Numbered from the stretch's first letter, positions 25,701-34,804 are shown. The stretch is DNA of 45,685 nucleotides from Pirellulales bacterium (GCA_020847515.1 JADLBW010000043.1:1-45685), one strand, 5' to 3'. Translations and numbers: made by a program. The notes: a model not told the origin generated them from the letters alone.

Positions 25701-25812
25701 GTTCAGGGAGGCGACTGCGACGCGCTGGTACCATCGCGCGAGGGCCCAATCGGAAGTCGGGCCGTCCGCTGACGCACGACACGCCCGGGCGCGCCGTCCC
25801 GACAATCCCAAC

Positions 25813-27585
25813 TCAAGAACCGCCTCCCGCGTCGTAAACCAACTTCGCCGGCGGCACCTTCGAGGCGATCTGGCGGAAGGCGTCCATGAGCTGTTCTTCC
25901 ATGTCCGCGACGGAGCTGCCGCCGGGAACGTCGATGTAAATCCCTCCGCTGGCGAAGGCAATCGCCTTCATGAGGTCGCGATCGGCCCCGGCGCCGACCG
26001 CCAGCGTATGCAGCGTGCAGCCTAGCTCGATCGCCTTGGTCGCCTGGTAGAGCGCGTATTGCTTGTTCTTATCGGTCGTCGTGTAGTCCGCCACGCCGTC
26101 GCCGTCATAGTCGGTCCATTTCGACCAATCAAAGCTCCCCGGAAGCGACCAGTTGTTCGGCCGCTGATTGGTCTGCCCGTCGGTCATGATCAACATCGTC
26201 GGCCGGGCGCCATACCGCGAGTAACCATCGTCATTGGGGTCGCCGTCGGCGCCAAGCAGTAGCTCGCGGGCCTTGAGAATGCCGTCGCCCATCGCGGTCC
26301 AGCCGTTGTATTCGCCCGCCTGGTGGCGTCGCTGCATGGAGTCGATCGTCGCGTAATTCGATGTGATTGGATCGCTGGAGATGTCGATCGACACCTCGCC
26401 GTCGTTGAACGTCTTCTGTTGTACGGCCCATTCGCCGTACGCCACCCAGCCGACCTCGTCGCCGAAGTCCAGCTCCGTCAGGAAGTCCAGGAACAGCGAC
26501 ATGCCGTTGCGATTGGCGTGGAACGGGTAATGGGGCGTTCGCCACAGATCCTCCGAATCGGACGGATCGAACCGTTGATCTTGCAGGAAGCTCAACAGCG
26601 TGCGGTAACCGTATTGCTTTCGGTAGTCGCCGCTAAGTCCCTTGGCGTAGTTGATGTAGCTCTTCCACAGGCTGTCGCTCGTCGAGTTACTCGGTTTCCC
26701 CTTGGGATTCCCGCTCGAATTCCGTCCCGCCTGGGGAAACGGATGCTTGGCCGATCCGTCGGCATTGCGTTCGCCGAGTTTCAGCGTGTTGAAGATCGTA
26801 TTGGTGTCCGAGCTGCTTACGTACTTCCCAACCGGCGAATTGACGAGCCCGAAGCCCGTCGCGGGAAACTTGCTGACGTTCGTATTCGGCCACTTCGGAT
26901 CGGCGGAGCGCAAGGCGTTCCACATCGCGTCGAGCGAAGCCTCCACATGCGACTGCCCCAGCCCGCTCTGGTTGAGCGTGCTGTCGTCGTTCATCGACGC
27001 CGACACGTCAAGCACCACCACCAGGTCGCGGGCCTCGACGAACGCCGTGGCGGAAGCCTGCAGCGGCACTTGAGATCGGCCCACCGCCCAACCGAAGGCC
27101 AGCGGCAATTCTCCGTCGGGAGCGCTCGTATCCGAATTCGTTCGCCGCGCCGTGACCTGGACGACGTTGTACGGCGAAGCGTTCCACTGGATCGGCCACG
27201 AGTTGCCCGCCCCGTACGTCCGCTTGCCGAACCGCACGTCGGCGATGGGATCGATATAGACGCCGTTGGCCTGGGCCACTTGCGCGGCCATATTCCGCGC
27301 GGCTGCGATCGCGATTGAATTCGCGTCAATGCTCGCCGACCCCTGGCCTTGTCCGGCGGCGTACACGGCCGCCTGGATTTCTTGCGCGGCCGCCAAGGCC
27401 GCCGCGTCCACGGCGTTCTGCATCTTCGTCGACGTCAGCACCATGCGCCCTGCGTCGACCGACAGGGCCACGAACGCGAAGATCGCGCACAGGCAAAAAC
27501 CGGTTAACACGACGATCACGCCGCGCCGCCGCTGACGGGACCGCCCCCGAGCGATTGGCCGGGGAGCACTGGAGGTGGCTTTCAT
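25813..27585 (-). CDS. TadG-like protein with von Willebrand A domain
   Basis: A 590-residue protein, last gene of the Tad-like cluster. The N terminus is basic, then RRGVIVVLTGFCLCAIFAFV forms a prepilin-like membrane helix (about 22-45), followed by ALSVDAGRMVLTSTKMQNAVDAAALAAA, the classic TadG motif. A VWA domain starts at about residue 188 with VVVLDVSASMND, an intact metal-adhesion (MIDAS) DxSxS site (first Asp near 193), and includes MLIMTDGQTNQR near 465 and LHTLAVGAGADRDLM. A long insertion with DYDGDGVADYTT and GDPNDDGYS may bind calcium. TadG-type proteins sit in the envelope with Flp pili or help surface attachment; the VWA domain suggests adhesion. The start is the ATG at 27585 with AAAGG upstream. 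Confidence 0.87.
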   Translation of the reverse strand: MKATSSAPRPIARGRSRQRRRGVIVVLTGFCLCAIFAFVALSVDAGRMVLTSTKMQNAVDAAALAAAQEIQAAVYAAGQGQGSASIDANSIAIAAARNMAAQVAQANGVYIDPIADVRFGKRTYGAGNSWPIQWNASPYNVVQVTARRTNSDTSAPDGELPLAFGWAVGRSQVPLQASATAFVEARDLVVVLDVSASMNDDSTLNQSGLGQSHVEASLDAMWNALRSADPKWPNTNVSKFPATGFGLVNSPVGKYVSSSDTNTIFNTLKLGERNADGSAKHPFPQAGRNSSGNPKGKPSNSTSDSLWKSYINYAKGLSGDYRKQYGYRTLLSFLQDQRFDPSDSEDLWRTPHYPFHANRNGMSLFLDFLTELDFGDEVGWVAYGEWAVQQKTFNDGEVSIDISSDPITSNYATIDSMQRRHQAGEYNGWTAMGDGILKARELLLGADGDPNDDGYSRYGARPTMLIMTDGQTNQRPNNWSLPGSFDWSKWTDYDGDGVADYTTTDKNKQYALYQATKAIELGCTLHTLAVGAGADRDLMKAIAFASGGIYIDVPGGSSVADMEEQLMDAFRQIASKVPPAKLVYDAGGGS

Positions 27586-27642
27586 GAATAGACCTTTCTG
27601 ATCAGGCGAGTGCCGCGTCCGTACGCGGCTAGGGAGGAGAGT

Positions 27643-28143
27643 TCATTCGCTGAGCGTGGCGCGACCGTTGCGAAACGTCAGCGCCGCCGTCAAGGAGTAA
27701 TCGTCCTGAGGATTTACAGGCGAGTAGCTGATGGCCGAATACGGAACTTCAACCCGCACCTGGAACAGCTTCAAATCGTTGGCTGGGTCGTCGAGGTCGA
27801 AATTCGCGGTCGGATTGCTCGCGTCCACCAGCGATACGGTCACCTTGTCGGGATCGATGTTGTTCGACGCCAGGTAGTTCTTGACGTCTTCGATCAGCTT
27901 GTTATTGGCCGTCTGGCCCTCGAGCAGCATCCCGCTGCGGTCCAGCGCGGCAAATCGAGCGCCTTCGCGCGCCGCCGTTTCCAGGCAGTTTTGCACGCTG
28001 TAAATCCGCGACAACGACAGCAGGCCGACGATCATGCCTAACAGTAGCGGCGCCATGCAGGCAAATTCGACGGCCACCGCGCCGCAGCGAAGAGTAGCTT
28101 TCGTCCGGCGATCTGACGAGCGTGAGGACAACCGCGGATACAT
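27643..28143 (-). CDS. TadE-like pseudopilin
   Basis: A 166-residue protein with the TadE signature: after about 23 basic and polar residues, CGAVAVEFACMAPLLLGMIVGLLSLSRI forms the cleavable prepilin-like helix with the conserved Glu, then QNCLETAAREGARFAALDR. The rest is a mixed periplasmic domain (DKVTVSLVDASNPTANFDL, FQVRVEVPYSAISY). TadE and TadF are processed pseudopilins of the tight-adherence secretion system. The ATG at 28143 is supported by GGAGA eight bases upstream; an earlier in-frame start at 28179 would add residues with no domain and overlap the upstream gene. Lies 57 bases upstream of the VWA gene, in the same direction. Confidence 0.86.
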   Translation of the reverse strand: MYPRLSSRSSDRRTKATLRCGAVAVEFACMAPLLLGMIVGLLSLSRIYSVQNCLETAAREGARFAALDRSGMLLEGQTANNKLIEDVKNYLASNNIDPDKVTVSLVDASNPTANFDLDDPANDLKLFQVRVEVPYSAISYSPVNPQDDYSLTAALTFRNGRATLSE

Positions 28144-28171
28144 GGAAATATCTCCGTTTTTTATCAGCCAA

Positions 28172-28642
28172 TCATTCATGCCGCATGAATGCCTGGGCCT
28201 TCAAGGTGCAGTTCTTCAGAAACGGCATCGGCAGCAGCGAGATCGAGTTGTAGGGCACGCTTGCGCGGACGACGAACATCTGCCGCGGTTCCGCCTCCGA
28301 TAGTTCGATCGGCGGCAGCGCTTGCACCTGGGCGTCCGTCGTCGGCCACACGCCCCCTGAATCCAGCGAGCTGGCGTCTTGCACAAACACGTTCACCTTC
28401 GCCGGATCGACCGCGGCGCCGAGCGTTTGCGAAACCTGCGCGATCGCGTCGGCCGTGGTCGGTCCTTGCGTCGATCCCAGCCGCGCAGCCGTGCGGCAGC
28501 CGCTCTGCAGAAGGTTGGTCACCATCTGCGCATGCCCGAACTCGATGATGCCCAAGAGCAACAACACGTAGACCGGCATGACTACCGCCGTTTCTACGAT
28601 CGCTGTGCCGCGCCGCTGTGAGATACGCACGTGTGAACGCAT
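28172..28642 (-). CDS. TadE-like pseudopilin
   Basis: A 156-residue protein. RRGTAIVETAVVMPVYVLLLLGIIEFGHA (about 10-38) is the prepilin-like helix with the invariant Glu, followed by NLLQSGCRTAARLGS, which corresponds to the ASRVGAR word of other TadE proteins. The C-terminal domain includes KVNVFVQDASSLDSGG and FVVRASVPYNSISLLPMPF, equivalent to the VEVPYSAISY segment of the neighbour, so the two are paralogues. The next gene starts 28 bases after the stop, so they are surely co-transcribed. The ribosome site before the ATG at 28642 is poor. Confidence 0.85.
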   Translation of the reverse strand: MRSHVRISQRRGTAIVETAVVMPVYVLLLLGIIEFGHAQMVTNLLQSGCRTAARLGSTQGPTTADAIAQVSQTLGAAVDPAKVNVFVQDASSLDSGGVWPTTDAQVQALPPIELSEAEPRQMFVVRASVPYNSISLLPMPFLKNCTLKAQAFMRHE

Positions 28643-29116
28643 AGGACCGACGCCAAGGGTCGTTGTCGTTCCGACAACCGCGCACGCGCCGACGAGATCG
28701 CGTGCAGCCGAGAACGAACCGAGGATGAGTCTGCTGAAAAGCCGGGACCGGACCGCGCCTCGCCTTCGGCAACGCGCAATTCAGTCCAATACAACCCTAG
28801 GTCACAAATGGGGGCGCGGCTAAAGAATCTTCAAGAAATTCGCCGCCCAGAATTCGGCCGCCGCGAAGACGCCAGGAGTGGCGCCGACCCTCGCCCCGGA
28901 GAAAGATAAGGCGACGGCCCGCCCAGGGGGCGATGCGCTATCCAGGCTGCGCCGGCGCGCTCTATTGATTCCTGCGCCGCTAATGAACCCGTTGCAAATG
29001 TGGCTATCGGCTAGCGGCTATCGGCTAGCGGCCAGAGTCTGGCCTTTTCCCTCGGGCCGTCGGCCGCTAGCCGCTAGCCGACAGCCAGGCAGGTTTCATT
29101 AGCCGCACAGTTCTCA
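28643..29116. other. Intergenic region inside the Tad-like cluster, 474 bases
   Basis: This interrupts the row of TadE genes and holds the heptad-built inverted repeat at about 28976-29106. The rest (28643-28975) shows no gene with a credible start. A separate promoter for the downstream genes could lie here, but none is recognisable. Confidence 0.45.
28976..29106. repeat. Heptad-built inverted repeat
   Basis: The left arm has 7-bp units from 29002: GGCTATC, GGCTAGC, GGCTATC, GGCTAGC, then GGCCAGA. The right arm has units from 29056: GCCGTCG, GCCGCTA, GCCGCTA, GCCGACA. The arms are complementary to each other. Outside them, AATGAA at about 28982 pairs with TTCATT at 29095-29100, so the whole element spans roughly 130 bases and could fold into a long stem. 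Confidence 0.75.
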
Positions 29117-29563
29117 TCAGAAGCCTTCTTTCCGCATCACAGAGGTCGCTTGCAACAGCTTGCCACCCATGAACCACGCTCTCGGCAGCCAACTGACGTT
29201 CGAGTAGCTAATGCTGGCGCCGACGGTGATCGGCTGCCCGGCCGCCGCCGTCCCTGGGTCTGGCGATACGCTCACCGTCACGCCGGGAATCCCCACCCCC
29301 TGGGCGTAGGTCGACACGGCGCTGACGACCGAGGTCTGCGTGCCCGATAGCGTCACCGCCTGTCGGGCGCCGACGCGCGAGGCGTTGATCAGCACCTGCT
29401 GCACCATCATCGCCCGCCCGATCTCGATGATGCCGATCACCAGCATGAAGAAGATCGGCGCCACGATGGCGAATTCCACCGCGGCGACCCCCGGCCGCCT
29501 CGGCCCTCCGCGTCGGCGAATCGGGCGCCCCGTAGCCAAACGACGATCCCGTGCTGCATGCAT
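29117..29563 (-). CDS. TadE-like pseudopilin
   Basis: A 148-residue protein and third TadE paralogue. After a basic N terminus, PGVAAVEFAIVAPIFFMLVIGIIEIGRAMM is a near-ideal prepilin-like helix with the conserved Glu, followed by INASRVGARQAVTLSG, the most canonical TadE word in this cluster. The C-terminal part (GVTVSVSPDPGTAAAGQPI, ASISYSNVSWLPRAWF) parallels the other two. I chose the ATG at 29563 with GAGGA about 10 bases upstream, over a TTG at 29572. The upstream TadG-like gene ends 70 bases earlier on the same strand. Confidence 0.88.
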   Translation of the reverse strand: MHAARDRRLATGRPIRRRGGPRRPGVAAVEFAIVAPIFFMLVIGIIEIGRAMMVQQVLINASRVGARQAVTLSGTQTSVVSAVSTYAQGVGIPGVTVSVSPDPGTAAAGQPITVGASISYSNVSWLPRAWFMGGKLLQATSVMRKEGF

Positions 29564-29633
29564 AGGTCTCAATTCCTCAAATCGCGCGAGTGAGCGTCGC
29601 CAGTCCCGCCGTTGCGGCCTGCTTGAGGGGACT

Positions 29634-30800
29634 TCATTTAACGAGCACTACGGGCGTGTAGGCGTAGCTGCTGCTTTCGGTGGTCGAGGCGATCGCTCCC
29701 GGAATCACCATCGGCGCCGGTTGAATGATGACCCGCTTCTGGCTCATCGAGCCGGTCAGCTTTACGTCGAGGATCCGAATCCCCGCCCAATGAACGATCG
29801 TGTACTGGGCGTTGTTGCCCGGACCCACGACCGTCGAGAAGATGGGAATCAATCGCGGCTGGCCCTTGATCGACGCCAGTTCGTCCTTCACGCCGGCGCT
29901 GATGCCCGTGTCCCCGTTCAGCTCCAGCTCTCCGGAGCTGTCGAACGTCAATTGCCCGCCATGGTGGGCCAGGTCGCTAGGAGAAATGCCGTAGACGATC
30001 TGCCGGGCGATGTCGGCGGTGCTGTTGTTCGAGCCCCCGATGTCGACCGTGCCCCGGTTGCCCGGCGAGCCGGTCCCCTGGGGAAACAAGTTGGCTTCAA
30101 GAATGCCGTCCGCCCCGGCAGTGATCGTCTTGGTCACGGGGTTCCACGCCCACTGGTCGGCGGTTTGCCCGGCCAACAGCGCGTTCCAGGTTTGCACATC
30201 GAGCGCATAGGGAAGCACGCCGATATTGCCGCCGCTGGCCGGCGTTTTGACGCCGGCGATGTTTCGCACATAACCGGCCATCGCCTCGGCGTCGAGCCCC
30301 TGGCCGGTCAGTCCAAACACCTTGGCGAAGAAGTACGGCGTCTCGCCGTTGAGCGTCGAATCCCGCCGAACCTTGACCCGCACGGCATTGAACAAGCTGG
30401 GCGTCGTCGTGTTCAGCGTCGGGTTGGGAGCGTACAGGTTCGCAATCTGGCCGAAGACCAGGTCGCCGCTGCTTAAGTTTCCAGAATTCTGATCGATCGC
30501 CGGGCTGACGCCGCCGACCGCGTTGCTGCTCGCGTAGGCGGCTGCCGCGGCTCGCCCGGCGATCATGGCGTCCGACGCCGTGCGCCCTTCCGCCAGGTTC
30601 TTACCGTACTCCCAGCAGGCCGCCAGCGCGGCCGCATCGGCGGTTCGCTGCAGCTCCTGCTTATTGGCCAGCACATAACCGAGGTCGACCGCAAAGGCGA
30701 CGACCCCCAGCAGAATGATCGACAGAAAGGCGGCCAGCACCGAAATAGCGCCCCGGCGCGTTGAACGGCGATTTCGTCGAATGACGTATGGAGTGTACAT
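29634..30800 (-). CDS. TadG-like Flp pilus-assembly protein
   Basis: A 388-residue protein. RRGAISVLAAFLSIILLGVVAFAVDLGYVLANKQELQRTADAAALAA (about 15-62) is the TadG N-terminal motif: a membrane helix followed by the Asp-Leu-Gly and Asp-Ala-Ala-Ala-Leu-Ala-Ala elements. The rest is a large exported domain with repeated VDIGGSNNS and FGQIANLYAPNP type segments that resembles the C-terminal region of planctomycete TadG-like proteins and contains no VWA motif. It heads the pseudopilin genes on this strand and probably belongs to the same transcription unit. No Shine-Dalgarno sequence is evident before the ATG at 30800. Confidence 0.82.
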   Translation of the reverse strand: MYTPYVIRRNRRSTRRGAISVLAAFLSIILLGVVAFAVDLGYVLANKQELQRTADAAALAACWEYGKNLAEGRTASDAMIAGRAAAAAYASSNAVGGVSPAIDQNSGNLSSGDLVFGQIANLYAPNPTLNTTTPSLFNAVRVKVRRDSTLNGETPYFFAKVFGLTGQGLDAEAMAGYVRNIAGVKTPASGGNIGVLPYALDVQTWNALLAGQTADQWAWNPVTKTITAGADGILEANLFPQGTGSPGNRGTVDIGGSNNSTADIARQIVYGISPSDLAHHGGQLTFDSSGELELNGDTGISAGVKDELASIKGQPRLIPIFSTVVGPGNNAQYTIVHWAGIRILDVKLTGSMSQKRVIIQPAPMVIPGAIASTTESSSYAYTPVVLVK

Positions 30801-30964
30801 GGGAGGTTCTTGAAAGAGGTGTCAGTAGCGACGCGGACCGCCGCATTAAACCAAGGAATAATGAACCGCGGCGGAGCGAAACCGCTCGCCAGGGACGACT
30901 GGCCGCGCCCGGCTCGGAAGGACGCGTTCCACGTAAGGGCCGATCCGCTCGCCAGCGGCCTCGC

Positions 30965-31657
30965 CTACGGGTCGAGATCGGCGTCCACATCGATCGGGGC
31001 GTTCAATTCATAGGCGTTGCCGGCCGAGTCGATCCACCGTAGCTTCTTCAGCACGAGCCCGGCCACGCGGTTGCCGCCGAAGCTCACCCCCGATTCGTCC
31101 AGCGAAACCGCCGGGCGATACCCGTTGAGGTTGGACAACGGCGAAGCGACGGCGAGCCTCAAAAAGCCCTGGCCGCCGAAGTTCCCCCAGCTATCCGAAT
31201 TCCCGTTGACGATCTCAAACGCCAGTTGACCGCCGTTGAGCGACGTCCGCTGCACCCACGTAATCACTTCGTCGCTGTGGTGCAAAGCGTCTTGCTGCGG
31301 GCCGGTTTTGCTGTCGACCAGGCTTTCGCCCCTCCACTGCTGCACCTGCATCCCGCCGGGAACCCACGACGGCACGCTGTGATGGTTCAGCGTGAACACG
31401 AAATAGTCGTCCTCCAGGTCCCCCGTCGGGGACGTCACCATCGTGACCTGCGGCGAACTGCTGCCGTCGTCGGGCAAGCCGACGCTCAGCTCCCAGTGCT
31501 CCTCGATGGTCACCACGTCAATGGCATACGCGGCATTTGTAAGCCAGCCCCCACCGGCCAGCGCCGCCAGCGGAAGCAGCTTGCGCGAGGCGGAGGGGCC
31601 CGTGAGCCCAGCGCGTGGTAGACGCGCAGCAGCGACGATCGAGGGCAATGGCGACAT
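30965..31657 (-). CDS. Secreted protein of unknown function upstream of the Tad-like cluster
   Basis: I chose the ATG at 31657 because GGAG lies eight bases upstream; the frame remains open to 31780. The 230-residue product has a long N-terminal region with a hydrophobic stretch (LLPLAALAGGGWLTNAAYA, cleavage near residue 46), so it is probably exported. The mature part is rich in aromatic and acidic residues: VVTIEEHWELSVGLPDDGSS, DDYFVFTLNHHSVPSWVPGG, QQWRGESLVDSK, GQLAFEIVNGNSDSWGNFGG. It reads like a beta-sandwich and ends in an acidic DVDADLDP tail. I recognise no domain and no sorting signal. It is 164 bases upstream of the TadG-like gene and may be co-transcribed. Confidence 0.65.
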   Translation of the reverse strand: MSPLPSIVAAARLPRAGLTGPSASRKLLPLAALAGGGWLTNAAYAIDVVTIEEHWELSVGLPDDGSSSPQVTMVTSPTGDLEDDYFVFTLNHHSVPSWVPGGMQVQQWRGESLVDSKTGPQQDALHHSDEVITWVQRTSLNGGQLAFEIVNGNSDSWGNFGGQGFLRLAVASPLSNLNGYRPAVSLDESGVSFGGNRVAGLVLKKLRWIDSAGNAYELNAPIDVDADLDP

Positions 31658-32080
31658 GGCCGGAACTCCAAGCGGGGGGAAAAGCGAAGAGAGGCGGGAC
31701 AAGCGGGCGGGCGCGGTCGATGAGTCGGCCTCGACGGCCTTGCGGCTCCCGTAAGAGCCGCCCGCCGCGAGCCACCTCAAACCTAGTACGCCAGAATTCG
31801 CCGAGCGGTGAAAAAAACCAAAACGGCCGGAAATTCACCGACCCTCGCGTCGTCGGCGGCCGCCTGATGCGAAAGGAGAACGCGGTCCCCGCGCGCTGTC
31901 GACCATGCTGGCCGCCCACGCGGCAGAGCGTTGTTTAATCGAAACGCGCCTCCTACCGCCGTTCCGCCAACAAGCCGCCGCAAGCGGAGCCGGCAACCAT
32001 CGATGCCCGCGCGCAAATGCGCCCGACCGATCCAGCCGCTAGCCGCCAGCCTGCGAGAATCGCTCGTACGCCCGGCACGC
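31658..32080. other. Intergenic region, 423 bases
   Basis: This is the upstream region of the secreted protein ending at 31657 and lies beyond the exoprotein stop at 32081. A 7-bp inverted repeat (CGGTGAA at 31806-31812, TTCACCG at 31834-31840) flanks an A-rich stretch and might be an operator, but this is weak. No gene is supported. Confidence 0.4.
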
Positions 32081-34804
32081 CTACCGATAGCGAATCGCGC
32101 GAATGAAGTCGACCTTGCTGGTCGTCACCGCCAGCTCGCCGAAGTTGTAGTCCAGCGCCTGGAACCCGCCGCTCAGCACCAGCCCTTCCAGCGAATCGGC
32201 GTCGCGGCCGTCCTCGGCCCCCACGTCGGGCGAGATCATGCCGTTGACCGGTTGCGGCTCGCCCAGGCCGTTGAACGTGTCTCCCAGGCTGTCTTTGCCG
32301 TCCTTATACTTCGCCGGTTGCGACGGCTGGCTGAGATTATACGTCCCCGGCGTGAGATTGCCGAAGCTGTAGTATCCGTTGGCGTCGGTAACGGCGGTCT
32401 GCGTCACTGCAGCCCCGAACATGTCCGTGCCGGTGAGCGTGATGGCGACATTCGGTATCGCCTTCTCGCCCGCCTCGCGGACGCCGTTGTCGTTCTTGTC
32501 GACGTAAACGTATCCGCTGATTGTGGCCGGATCGACCTTCACCACGGTAGGTTCGTCGTCCTCGTTGTTGTCGTAGGTCGATTCCTCCTCGTTGCCCGAG
32601 ACCGTAACGTGGTTCAACAGCGTACCCGAGAAGCCCTCATTGACTCGCACGGTTATCGTAAACGTCCGCGTCTCGCCCGCCGCCATGGCGCCGAGACTAT
32701 AGGCCAGGTCGCTGCCGACGATCCCCGCGGGCGTAATCGACGAGCTGACGTACGTTACGCCGCTGGCCGGCAGCGTATCGATCACCGTCACGCCCGTGGC
32801 GCCCGACGGGCCGTTGTTCTTGACGGTCACCGTATAGCTGAACTGCTCGCCCGGCGATACCGGATCCTTGCTGTCGATCTTTTCGATCTGCAAGTCGATC
32901 TTCGGCGACACGCTCGATTCCGCGTCGTCCCGGTTATTGAGCGTATAGTCCTCGTTCGCCGCGCTCACCTCCGCCTCGTTCCGCAGGACGCCCGTGGCCG
33001 AGGCCTGCACTTCGGCGACGATCGTGATGACGACCGCCTCGCCCACGGCCATGTCCCCCAGGCTGCCGGTGATCTTGCCGGCCGAATGAACCAGCGTCAC
33101 GCCGTCTTTGCCGACGTTCAGCGATTTGAAGGTCACGCCGCTGGGCAGATTGTCGACGAATTGCACCCCCTGGGCCGTGCTCGGGCCGTCGTTGGTCACC
33201 TTCACGGTATACGTCACCGTTTGCAGCGGCGAGACCGTCGCCTGATTGACAGACTTGTCGAGCACCAGGTCGAAGCCGAAGAATCCGAAGTCGACCGCGC
33301 TACTCGAAGCGGCGAGCGAAACCGCCCGGCTGACGACGCCGTAGCCTTCCAGCGGCGATCCGTTGTCGTCGTTATCGACTCCGTCGTCCGGATCGGCCGC
33401 TGAGCCGGTGCTCGACTTCAGCCCCGCCAGCGCCTGGCCTGTCTGAAAGTTCGCCGCATCGACTTGCACAACGTACGCCCCGGCCAGCAGGTCGGCGAAC
33501 TGGTAATGGCCCGTGCCGTCGGTGGTCGTCGTGGCGACCAGCGCGTCGACGCCCGGCGTGTACTGGTTATTGCCGTCGACGTCGTCATAGAGATTCAGCT
33601 TCACCCCGCTGATGCCTTGCTCTCCGCCGTCGAGCTGGCCGTTATTGTTGGCGTCGCTCCATACGCGATCTCCCAGGCTGATCCGGTTATACGCGGTGAA
33701 GTCGGCCGTCTTGGTCGTCATGCCGATCAGGCCCACCAGCGACACCTGGCCGTCGACCGCCGTCACGCCGACGAACGTCAGCTCCACGGCGCCGACGCTG
33801 CTGAAATCGGCGCCCCCGCCGGCAGCGTCGCTCGGCGCGTCGGCGAAGTTGAACGCCAGCACCTTCGTCGCGGCGCCCCCGGCCGTCTGCGGCACGATCG
33901 CCGTGAACTCGGTCCACTGGCCGCTGTTGGTGTAGACCTTCAGCTTCACCACGCATTCCGGATGATCCGCCCCGACGGCCAGCATGACGCCGGTCATCGT
34001 ATTGCCGTCAAACGCGGTGAAATCCAAGCCGCCCAGCCCGGTATGGTTGATCGCCGCGGCGCTGCCGTCCTGCCCGTCCCAGACGACCTTGGCGTTGCCC
34101 TGCACCATGCTGCCGCTGGCCAGCCGCAGGTAGCCGCCGCCGCTGATCAGCGATACGGAGCTCCAAATATCCGTGCCGTTGGTCAGCTCGACGAACAGGT
34201 CGCGCTCGTTCCCCATGACGTTGTCGTCGATGAGCGTCGACGATTCGCTCGACGGCAACGGCGGCGCGGCCTCGGCCACCTGTGTCGAATTGAAGTCATC
34301 GATCGCCGGGCCAATGGCGCCGTCGGCGTCGCCGGCAGTAATGTTCACCTCCCGCACGTCGCCGTCCCCTTGGGTCTGCAGCGACGGGGGCAATGTGAGC
34401 TTCACGAAGTACCTGCCCGCCCCAACGCCGGAGAAGCGATATTTCCCCAGGGCGTCGGTCGTCGTCGAACTGCCGACTGCGGCGTCGGCCGCGTCGAACA
34501 CGCCGTTGCCGTTGTCGCGGTAAAGCTGCACGCCGGCGCCGGCGACCACGGTGTCGTTGGCCGCATTGCCGTCGTTCTGCCCGTCCAACCGCACGACGCC
34601 GACGATCTCCGCCATGTCAGCCGCCAGCAGTTGCCGGCTTTCGAGCGATTCAAAGCCGAGGTTGCGGCGAACGCCCCCTCCGAGTTGGCCGCCCGCGCGG
34701 GGATTGCGATGGCGGTTCGCGCCGCTGGGCGTAGCCGTCGAGATCGCGGTAAACGGCAGTAGCTTGCTAAACAACCAGTGGGGATCGATGCCAAACGGCG
34801 CCAT
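32081..34804 (-). CDS. Large exoprotein with SdrD-B and DUF11 repeats
   Basis: A 907-residue surface protein. Near residues 52-64, GFESLESRQLLAAD matches the LEPRxLLSA-type motif found near the N terminus of very many large planctomycete exoproteins. Domains in order: SdrD-B-like (about 65-145, YRDNGNGVFD); a unique region (160-360); a second SdrD-B (about 370-455, DANNNGQLDGGEQGISGV); two DUF11 domains (about 511-625, VTYTVKVTNDGPSTAQG; and 635-748, FSYTVTVKNNGPSGATG); and a third SdrD-B (about 758-840, YVDKNDNGVREAGEKAIPNV). It ends FIRAIRYR with no PEP-CTERM, dockerin or membrane tail. SdrD-B modules bind calcium and stiffen surface proteins. The ATG at 34804 has GAGG seven bases upstream; the frame stays open to 35119. 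Confidence 0.87.
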   Translation of the reverse strand: MAPFGIDPHWLFSKLLPFTAISTATPSGANRHRNPRAGGQLGGGVRRNLGFESLESRQLLAADMAEIVGVVRLDGQNDGNAANDTVVAGAGVQLYRDNGNGVFDAADAAVGSSTTTDALGKYRFSGVGAGRYFVKLTLPPSLQTQGDGDVREVNITAGDADGAIGPAIDDFNSTQVAEAAPPLPSSESSTLIDDNVMGNERDLFVELTNGTDIWSSVSLISGGGYLRLASGSMVQGNAKVVWDGQDGSAAAINHTGLGGLDFTAFDGNTMTGVMLAVGADHPECVVKLKVYTNSGQWTEFTAIVPQTAGGAATKVLAFNFADAPSDAAGGGADFSSVGAVELTFVGVTAVDGQVSLVGLIGMTTKTADFTAYNRISLGDRVWSDANNNGQLDGGEQGISGVKLNLYDDVDGNNQYTPGVDALVATTTTDGTGHYQFADLLAGAYVVQVDAANFQTGQALAGLKSSTGSAADPDDGVDNDDNGSPLEGYGVVSRAVSLAASSSAVDFGFFGFDLVLDKSVNQATVSPLQTVTYTVKVTNDGPSTAQGVQFVDNLPSGVTFKSLNVGKDGVTLVHSAGKITGSLGDMAVGEAVVITIVAEVQASATGVLRNEAEVSAANEDYTLNNRDDAESSVSPKIDLQIEKIDSKDPVSPGEQFSYTVTVKNNGPSGATGVTVIDTLPASGVTYVSSSITPAGIVGSDLAYSLGAMAAGETRTFTITVRVNEGFSGTLLNHVTVSGNEEESTYDNNEDDEPTVVKVDPATISGYVYVDKNDNGVREAGEKAIPNVAITLTGTDMFGAAVTQTAVTDANGYYSFGNLTPGTYNLSQPSQPAKYKDGKDSLGDTFNGLGEPQPVNGMISPDVGAEDGRDADSLEGLVLSGGFQALDYNFGELAVTTSKVDFIRAIRYR

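Larger units (their letters stand above)
25409..25812. other. Convergent intergenic region rich in repeats
   Basis: The 404 bases contain the 16-unit heptad array at 25501-25612 and a perfect 13-bp inverted repeat at 25635-25700. The remainder (25701-25812) shows no gene or obvious signal. Confidence 0.55.

Noticed and set aside
31931..33403. 490-residue plus-strand frame overlapping the exoprotein
   Set aside because: Arg/His-rich, no domain; the minus-strand frame has clear SdrD-B and DUF11 repeats.
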